17,031 nt of DNA from an uncultured Desulfobacca sp. (GTDB lineage Bacteria; Desulfobacterota; Desulfobaccia; Desulfobaccales; Desulfobaccaceae): the NCBI GenBank assembly GCA_937958145.1, contig CALGOE010000100.1, forward strand, positions 1 to 17,031. The letters run 5' to 3'. The notes under the pieces are model-generated. The model saw only the letters and a program-made list of their open reading frames with translations. It made no database searches and was not told the origin of the DNA. Of this stretch, positions 13,976-17,031 are shown one piece after another. The position numbers and the translations under genes are program-made. How positions within the stretch are numbered: the stretch's first letter is position 1; each line of letters opens with the position of its first letter.

Positions 13976-15772
13976 GTGATTGTTATTTCCAAATGCCTTG
14001 AGAAATCTGTGCCGCTCATAATTTTTCTCTCAAAACGCGCTGTTTCGCCAAAATTTTGCCTGGGGCTCTATACCGTTTCCTGCCTGCTGGGTATCGTCCT
14101 CCTGGCCGGTTGTCATCATCAGTCTCGGTGGCAGAGCACTGCTCCCGGCAAGGAGCCCGGCGGGTTCCCGGTGACGGCCTATCAACACTATCTTACCGCC
14201 CAATTCCACCTCTTCCGGGGGGAGTTGGACGAAGCAGTGGAGGCCTATAAGGCCGCCAGCCAGATTGATCCGTCGTCTGTGCATTTGGCCACCGAACTGG
14301 CGGCCCTCCTCATCCGCCAGGGAGAGCTCAAAGAAGCCCTGGCCAATCTGGAAAAAGCCATCAGCCTCGACCCAAACTACCTGGAGGCCCACCAACTCCT
14401 GGCCGGATTGCACGCCGGCATGAATCAGCTCCAGGAAGCCATCGCCCAATACGAAAAAATCATTGTCCTGGACCCCAACAACTTTGAGGCCGTGGTTTTT
14501 CTGGCCAACCTGCACGCCCAACAGAAAAATTATGCCCGGGCGACCACCTTGTTAAAAAATCTGTTAAAAAGAGAACCGGGGCATTTCATCGCCCGGTTTT
14601 ATCTGGGCAAGATCTTGTTGGACCAGGGACAGTTGGCCGAAGCCCGGAAAGAATTCCGTCAGACCTTGGATATGCGGCCCGATTTTCTGCCGGCCATGTT
14701 GGAAATGGGGCTGGCGTATGAGCTGGAAAACCATCACGCCCGCGCCCTGAATTGGTACCGCAAAGTCCTTCAGTTCGATCCGCAGAATCTCCGGGCCATG
14801 GCCAGCCAGGGGCGGGTCTATCTCCGCACCCGGCGCTACGCCGAAGCAGTCAAAATTTTTAACACGATCAAGACCATCGGCAAGACCGAACCGGAGACTC
14901 CTTTTAAGATCGGGCTGCTCTTTTTTGAACAGGGCTACTTCGACGACGCCATCCGGGAATTTCGGGAAATCCTCATTACTCAAAAAGGCCCTGATCAGGT
15001 CAGATTTTTCCTGGCTGCGGCTCTGGAAGAAAAGGGGGATCTGGCCGCAGCCCAACGCGAATACGAACAGATCAGCCGTCAGTCCGAGACCTACATCCCG
15101 GCCCGTCTGCGCCTGGCCATTCTCCACGCCCGCCAGAAGAAAATGCCCCAGGCCGTGAAAGTCCTGCAAGATGCCCTGGTCCTCTTTCCGCAACAGGCCG
15201 AACTGTATCTGACCCTCGCTTCCCTCTACGAAGAAGACCGTGATTTTACCAAGGCTATCGCGACCCTGGAGCAAGCCCTGCAGCAAGGGGTCAATCCGGT
15301 GGAAGTCAACTTCCGCCTGGCGGTCATCTTTGAGAAGAAGAAACAGCCCGAAGAAAGTCAGCGCTACATCGCCAAGGTATTGGAGTTGGAGCCGCAGAAC
15401 CCGGAAGCCCTGAACTTTTTGGGCTACATGTATGCCATCCAGGGGAAGGATCTGGCCGAGGCCGAGCGCCTGATTCAGGCGGCCCTGGCCCTCAAGCCCG
15501 ATGCCGGCTACATCATCGACAGCCTGGGCTGGGTCTATTACAAAAAGGCGTTGTATGACCAAGCCATCGTTTATCTGGAACAGGCCCATGCCAAGATGCC
15601 CCAGGATGCCGTCATCGCCGAACATCTGGGGGACGCCTATCTGAAAAAATACCGCTTCCAGGATGCCCTGCGCCTCTACCGCAAGGCCCTTACCCTGAAT
15701 AATCCCAACGTGAACGAACTGCGCCGGAAAATCAAATACATCGAGGACCTCTTGCAAGGATTGCCGCTATGA
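13976..15772 (+). CDS. TPR-repeat lipoprotein
   Basis: This is a 598-residue envelope protein if read from the GTG at 13976. A GTG at 14009 (eleven codons later) has a GAGA 5 bases upstream and gives a shorter, more usual signal peptide, so it may be the real start. The type II signal ends in the lipobox LLAGC with C46 as the lipid-bearing residue (numbered from 13976). From about 65 to 590 the chain is almost entirely tetratricopeptide repeats, roughly 14 units of 34 residues; clear ones include YLEAHQLLAGLHAGMNQLQE and PEALNFLGYMYAIQGKDLAE. TPR solenoids bind partner proteins. Large TPR lipoproteins act in outer-membrane assembly, secretion or polysaccharide export; the exact role is unknown. 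The ATGA overlap with the LolB-like gene downstream suggests a joint role. Confidence 0.9.
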   Translation: MIVISKCLEKSVPLIIFLSKRAVSPKFCLGLYTVSCLLGIVLLAGCHHQSRWQSTAPGKEPGGFPVTAYQHYLTAQFHLFRGELDEAVEAYKAASQIDPSSVHLATELAALLIRQGELKEALANLEKAISLDPNYLEAHQLLAGLHAGMNQLQEAIAQYEKIIVLDPNNFEAVVFLANLHAQQKNYARATTLLKNLLKREPGHFIARFYLGKILLDQGQLAEARKEFRQTLDMRPDFLPAMLEMGLAYELENHHARALNWYRKVLQFDPQNLRAMASQGRVYLRTRRYAEAVKIFNTIKTIGKTEPETPFKIGLLFFEQGYFDDAIREFREILITQKGPDQVRFFLAAALEEKGDLAAAQREYEQISRQSETYIPARLRLAILHARQKKMPQAVKVLQDALVLFPQQAELYLTLASLYEEDRDFTKAIATLEQALQQGVNPVEVNFRLAVIFEKKKQPEESQRYIAKVLELEPQNPEALNFLGYMYAIQGKDLAEAERLIQAALALKPDAGYIIDSLGWVYYKKALYDQAIVYLEQAHAKMPQDAVIAEHLGDAYLKKYRFQDALRLYRKALTLNNPNVNELRRKIKYIEDLLQGLPL

Positions 15773-16578
15773 CCTGCCGTGACCTTCGGCTCAACTCTCT
15801 CTGGCTATTGTTCTTGTTCATCGGCCTGGCCGCTTGCGCCCGGCTGCCCGCAGCCCCGGCGGGTGATCGTCCCCTGATCGCTTCGGCCGATGAGTTACTG
15901 CAACAGCTTCAGGAGCGGGCGGCGGCCGTCACCGGCCTGAAAGCCCGGGGAAATGTGGCGGTTACCTCTCCCCAAAAAAATTACTCCGGCAACATCCTCT
16001 TAACCGCAGTTAAACCCGACAGACTGCGGGTGGATATTCTGAATTTCTGGGGCCAGTCGCTGGTCACCTTTGTCAATGACGGGCAGGAAATGAAACTCCT
16101 GGTATATGGCGACAGCAAGCTGTATCGGGGGCCGGCCACGCCCGCAAACCTAAGCCGTTTCCTTCCCGTGGTGATCTCCCAGGAAGATTTTTTGGCGGCC
16201 CTGACCGGCCACCTGGCCTTCCCCCGTTATGAAAAACCTGTGCTGCTGCCAAACCCCGATCCCGCGGTCTACTTCCTGGAGCTTACCGACCGGCAGTCCC
16301 AGGAAAAGGTAAAGTTGACGGTTGAGGCCAAAACCCTGCATCTCCTCTCAGCGCAATGGTTTTCTCTCCAGGGACAGGAGACGCTGCGGGCCGAGTTCAG
16401 CAATTTTCTCCTCAGCGGCGGCGTCTCCGGCCCCAGCGACATCCGCCTGACGGCTGCAGAGGAGGAGAGTCAGGTGCGGGTGCGTTACCGGGACGTCACT
16501 TTTAATGCCCCCGTGGCCGCCGAAGCGTGGGATCTGCCCCTGTCGGCCACGGTCCGGGTAGTTTCTTTCGGGCCATGA
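15769..16578 (+). CDS. LolB-like outer-membrane lipoprotein
   Basis: This 269-residue protein starts inside the stop of the TPR gene (ATGA). The signal peptide ends in the lipobox GLAAC, with C23 as the lipid anchor. The mature part has the features of the LolA/LolB-like fold: an N-terminal helix (LLQQLQERAAAVTGLKARG), strands with LRVDILNFWGQSLVTFVNDG, and KLTVEAKTLHLLSAQWFS later. LolB accepts lipoproteins from LolA and places them in the outer membrane. Sequence similarity in this fold is low, and it could equally be a DUF4292-type protein of unknown role. It lies between two genes with the same tight overlap, so the three are almost certainly one operon. Confidence 0.8.
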   Translation: MTCRDLRLNSLWLLFLFIGLAACARLPAAPAGDRPLIASADELLQQLQERAAAVTGLKARGNVAVTSPQKNYSGNILLTAVKPDRLRVDILNFWGQSLVTFVNDGQEMKLLVYGDSKLYRGPATPANLSRFLPVVISQEDFLAALTGHLAFPRYEKPVLLPNPDPAVYFLELTDRQSQEKVKLTVEAKTLHLLSAQWFSLQGQETLRAEFSNFLLSGGVSGPSDIRLTAAEEESQVRVRYRDVTFNAPVAAEAWDLPLSATVRVVSFGP

Positions 16579-17031
16579 AGTTTTACGTGGATCAAACCCT
16601 GGGCAAGTTGGCTAAATGGCTCCGACTTCTCGGGTTTGATACGGTCCAGGTGCACTTCACTCCCCAAGCCCAGGAGCAACTCCCACCCTGGCAACGGGAG
16701 GTCTATGTGCTCACCCGACAAACGACCTGGCCGGCCAAACGCCGCCGACCTGACCTGATTATTTTGACCTCCCAGGACCCGGAAGAGCAACTGCTGGAGA
16801 TCTGCCAGCGGCTCCAACTGGCCCCGGAGACGTGGGAGCCCTTACAGCGCTGCAGCGACTGCAACCTGCCATTGCAACCGCTGCCGCCCGATCAATTGCC
16901 AGGCCGGGTTCCCGACTATATCGCGCTCCGGCATCAGCAGTTCTTTGTCTGCCCCCAATGCCAGCGGGTCTTTTGGGAAGGCAGCCATCAGCGCCGGATC
17001 CGCAGCCGGTTGGAACGACTGGCGCAGCGCC
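16575..17031 (+). CDS. Mut7-C RNase-domain protein (3' end cut by the window)
   Basis: The frame starts at an ATG in the ATGA overlap with the LolB-like gene and is open to the window edge for 152 codons. It begins MKFYVDQTLGKLAKWLRLLG, the hallmark of the Mut7-C (PIN-like) domain, with the first acidic residue D6. The C-terminal zinc ribbon is complete: C93-x2-C96 (CSDCN) and C126-x2-C129 (CPQCQ), followed by VFWEGSH. In the family the central motif is usually LTRD; here it is LTRQ (residues 46-49), so one expected metal ligand is absent, though D60 and D68 lie nearby. The middle part is also Arg/Lys-rich (AKRRRPD). The family is predicted to be RNases. Only a few C-terminal residues are probably missing. 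Confidence 0.85.
   Translation, partial: MKFYVDQTLGKLAKWLRLLGFDTVQVHFTPQAQEQLPPWQREVYVLTRQTTWPAKRRRPDLIILTSQDPEEQLLEICQRLQLAPETWEPLQRCSDCNLPLQPLPPDQLPGRVPDYIALRHQQFFVCPQCQRVFWEGSHQRRIRSRLERLAQR

Noticed and set aside
14564..15757. 397-codon open frame on the - strand within the TPR gene
   Set aside because: Antisense shadow of the TPR repeats; the + strand frame has a signal peptide and clear repeats.

Overview
This GC-rich window reads as ordinary core chromosome from a Gram-negative bacterium. Lipoproteins with lipoboxes, a LolB-like protein, RpoH with a clear RpoH box, a Ros/MucR zinc-finger regulator and a HisF of the type with a 'GIKFKDNIDIGDP' segment fit a deltaproteobacterium (Desulfobacterota), perhaps near Desulfobacca. 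That placement is inference from protein style. All genes I accept lie on the + strand. I see no IS element, integrase, CRISPR array, tRNA or rRNA.

Layout. 1-526 has no convincing gene; its right part is an AT-rich island with a near-consensus sigma70 promoter. 527-967 encodes a MucR/Ros-type regulator. 1203-4971 is usp - pheT - merR, with pheS missing beside pheT. 5213-6265 encodes an exported protein of an uncharacterised family, behind a possible leader/attenuator. 6359-8234 is purE - alr - a 60-residue Cys-rich protein. 8364-11064 is argS (own promoter) followed by a SPOR-domain membrane protein. 11248-12649 is hisH overlapping hisF, with its own promoter. 12756-13754 is rpoH behind several inverted repeats. 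13976-17031 is a TPR lipoprotein, a LolB-like lipoprotein and a Mut7-C protein that runs off the window; both junctions are 4-base ATGA overlaps.

How the genes work together. Most are housekeeping: two aminoacyl-tRNA synthetases (Phe beta chain, Arg), the imidazole glycerol phosphate synthase pair HisH/HisF, PurE of purine synthesis, alanine racemase for peptidoglycan D-Ala, and the heat-shock sigma factor. The envelope theme (SPOR protein, TPR lipoprotein, LolB-like protein, exported barrel-like protein) recurs.

The points most worth a second look are the rpoH leader, the leader hairpin and T-tract before the 5213 gene, the uncharacterised exported protein, the Cys-rich mini-protein, the Mut7-C protein lacking the Asp of its LTRD-like motif, and strong stem-loops without T-tracts after the SPOR gene and rpoH. 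Start codons differ from the longest reading frame for several genes (5213, 6359, 6939, 12756). I do not see a clear new defence or mobile system here.
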